In this document: piece after piece, positions 31,666-32,808 of the stretch | Numbering within the stretch: the stretch's first letter is position 1 | Layout: every line of letters begins with the position of its first letter | Source of the DNA: Spirochaetaceae bacterium UBA6243 | GTDB lineage: Bacteria; Spirochaetota; Spirochaetia; Treponematales; Rectinemataceae | DNA length: 32,808 nucleotides | Assembly: GCA_002441395.1 (NCBI GenBank) | Contig: DJVZ01000064.1 | Span: forward strand, 2,452 to 35,259 | Direction of reading: 5' to 3' | Program-made: the position numbers and the translations under genes | The notes under the pieces: model-generated | What the model was told of the DNA's origin: nothing | Database searches by the model: none | What the model saw: the letters and a program-made list of their open reading frames with translations, nothing else

Positions 31666-31690
31666 TAAGTTACTATAATATAGTAACTTA
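31666..31690. repeat. 25-bp palindrome just after tRNA-Ala
   Basis: TAAGTTACTATA-A-TATAGTAACTTA: perfect 12-bp arms around one base, starting five bases after the tRNA. No T-run follows, so it is not a standard terminator. A recombinase or excisionase site, or an integrase-gene operator, fits its position. It contains a TATAAT on the plus strand. Confidence 0.6.
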
Positions 31691-31717
31691 AAGAAAGACC
31701 GGAAAACCGGATTTCGA

Positions 31718-31750
31718 TTCAATTCCCTTACTGTGGTACAAAAGTGGTAC
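31718..31750. repeat. Short repeats upstream of the integrase gene
   Basis: TTCAATTCCCT at 31718-31728 repeats the tRNA T-loop/T-stem sequence at 31641-31651 (77 bp apart). GTGGTAC occurs at 31733-31739 and 31744-31750, 11 bp apart, about one helical turn. These are candidate recombinase arm- or core-type sites. Confidence 0.4.
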
Positions 31751-31772
31751 GAATTAGGGAAAGGAGTACGAA

Positions 31773-32808
31773 ATGGCACGGAATCCGGTTTCTATTTCAA
31801 AGCGCCCCACGCTCAAAAAGGGAGAGCTTCGATATTACGTTCGGTTCTGGAACGAGAATACCGGAAAGTATTCGAACGCTCGCTCTGTTCTATCCATTGT
31901 CCAGGAACTTGGACTCAATGAAAAGGAATATCCTCCAACATCGAGGACAGGGGCGCTCCTCATAGGGCAGGAACTCCTCAAGCGCGGCGGGGCACTCTCA
32001 AAAAAAAATGACCCTCTCTTTGCTGACTATTGCGCTTCAATGTGGGACTGGGATACGTCGCCCTACATTCAAGGCCGTATCGCCCGGGGGCTCCGCATAG
32101 GACGAGGCCATGCGCTCCATTCCAAACGCTTCATTGAAAACTATGTTCACCCTGCTTTTCCCGCTCTCAAGTTGTGCGCTCTTCGTCCTTATATGCTTGA
32201 AACGTTCATCCTTGGACTCAAAAAGAATTCAAGGCTTCGGAACCGTTCAATCAACGCGATTATCGACGCGATAAAAACGCCTCTCAAGGAAGCGGTACGG
32301 CTTGGCATTATCGCGGTTGATCCCTCGGCTTCATTGCAGAAGCTCGGCGATGACCGCAAGATAAAAGGAATCCCCACAGAGAAAGAGCTTTCCGGGCTTC
32401 TCTCGCTCAATCTTGACCCGCGTATCAGGTGCGCGATTCTGCTCGGCGCGGCGTGTGGGCTGAGGCTCGGAGAAGTGCAGGCGCTCAAACTCGAAAATAT
32501 TGAAGGCAACACGCTTCGCGTTGCTCATTCATGGAGCAGGTTCGAGGGTTGTAAAAGCACTAAGACCGGCAAAGAGCGCGTCGTACCACTCCCGGAAATC
32601 ATCCACGCCGAACTTCTCAAGCTTGCCGACATGAATCCTCACGGACGAGACGGCTTTCTTATGTACGGCTTGCTCTCTGATGCTCCGCTTGATTGTCGCG
32701 CTGTCGCCCGAGGCTTCATGAAAGCTCTGGCACGCCTCACGCTTGGGGAGAAGTATTCGACCGCTACACGGGCAGAGAAAGCTGCCGCGCTTCAACCATG
32801 GAAGGAAC
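31773..32808 (+). CDS. Tyrosine recombinase/integrase, 3' end beyond window
   Basis: At least 345 residues, open to the window edge. ATG with AAAGGAGT upstream. The N-terminal 100 residues contain a small beta-rich arm-binding-like region (GELRYYVRFWNENTGKYSNA). A core-binding helical domain spans about 105-195. The catalytic domain begins near 200 (IPTEKELSGLL) with Arg231 in GLRLGEVQAL and the beta-hairpin lysine Lys264 in KSTKTGKERVVPLP. The HxxR and nucleophile Tyr boxes should follow past base 32808. An insertion after the hairpin (about 285-345) is longer than in small phage integrases. Its position after tRNA-Ala supports a site-specific integrase. Confidence 0.88.
   Translation, partial: MARNPVSISKRPTLKKGELRYYVRFWNENTGKYSNARSVLSIVQELGLNEKEYPPTSRTGALLIGQELLKRGGALSKKNDPLFADYCASMWDWDTSPYIQGRIARGLRIGRGHALHSKRFIENYVHPAFPALKLCALRPYMLETFILGLKKNSRLRNRSINAIIDAIKTPLKEAVRLGIIAVDPSASLQKLGDDRKIKGIPTEKELSGLLSLNLDPRIRCAILLGAACGLRLGEVQALKLENIEGNTLRVAHSWSRFEGCKSTKTGKERVVPLPEIIHAELLKLADMNPHGRDGFLMYGLLSDAPLDCRAVARGFMKALARLTLGEKYSTATRAEKAAALQPWKE

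Larger units (their letters stand above)
31641..32808 (+). mobile_element. Left end of a tRNA-Ala-integrated element (partial)
   Basis: A tyrosine-recombinase gene begins 112 bases after the 3' end of tRNA-Ala, the classical layout of an integrated phage or ICE. The crossover would lie in the tRNA 3' half. The right end is outside the window, so neither the size nor the second att copy can be checked. Confidence 0.5.

Noticed and set aside
31666..31690. The 25-bp palindrome as the tRNA-Ala terminator
   Set aside because: The stem is AT-rich and is followed by AAAGAAAG rather than a T-run, so it does not meet intrinsic-terminator criteria. A recombination or regulatory site fits better.

Overview
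The window reads as ordinary chromosomal DNA of a free-living or commensal spirochaete (Spirochaetota; a Treponema/Spirochaeta-like lineage is my best guess). Four things point there: an EF-G whose N-terminus has the 'spd/mitochondrial EFG1' signature, a lipoprotein fusing a cyclophilin to an FKBP domain, several secreted proteins with spirochaete-style lipoboxes, and intermediate GC with no Gram-positive hallmarks. The phylum call is an inference from protein sequence, not from rRNA. About 90% of the window is coding. No gene-free stretch exceeds about 230 bases.

Layout. 1-96: initiator tRNA (cut by the window edge) with its promoter, minus strand. 93-4487: minus-strand DEAD-box RNA helicase, then a three-gene unit (DUF554 membrane protein, condensation/acetyltransferase-fold protein, zinc-ribbon six-TM protein). 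4546-8469: small TPR-like lipoprotein (+) facing an ABC-F ATPase and an SH3-domain lipoprotein (-). 8647-13308: a polyphosphate cluster (Ppx/GppA with HD domain, PPK1) followed by a NagD-type HAD phosphatase, convergent with a GH13 alpha-amylase-like enzyme (13305-14660). 14890-15672: DUF434/DUF5616-like protein. 15808-18389: methionine-type ABC importer metN-metI-metQ with a possible upstream leader ORF. 18468-20244: RseC-like redox protein, a YmdB-family protein that has lost most metal ligands, and dCMP deaminase. 20422-23952: dual immunophilin lipoprotein, a secreted beta-rich protein, an MFS transporter and an OsmC protein. 24127-26968: EF-G preceded by a promoter plus a terminator-like hairpin, then a small P-loop ATPase. 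27071-30179: zwf-pgl-GH16 operon (oxidative pentose phosphate entry plus a secreted glycanase-like protein). 30278-31480: THUMP-domain RNA methyltransferase. 31587-32808: tRNA-Ala(GGC) immediately followed by a tyrosine-recombinase gene running off the window, which is the probable left end of an integrative element.

Functionally, most genes are housekeeping: translation (tRNAs, EF-G, ABC-F, helicase, rRNA methyltransferase), polyphosphate turnover, NADPH production, nucleotide and methionine supply. The less ordinary items are the degenerate YmdB-like protein, the putative attenuator upstream of EF-G, the cyclophilin-FKBP fusion, several apparently leaderless starts, and the tRNA-Ala/integrase junction with a 25-bp palindrome. 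I did not find CRISPR arrays, insertion sequences, toxin-antitoxin pairs or a complete prophage. If a novel system is nearby, the likeliest place is beyond the right edge, inside the element whose integrase begins here.
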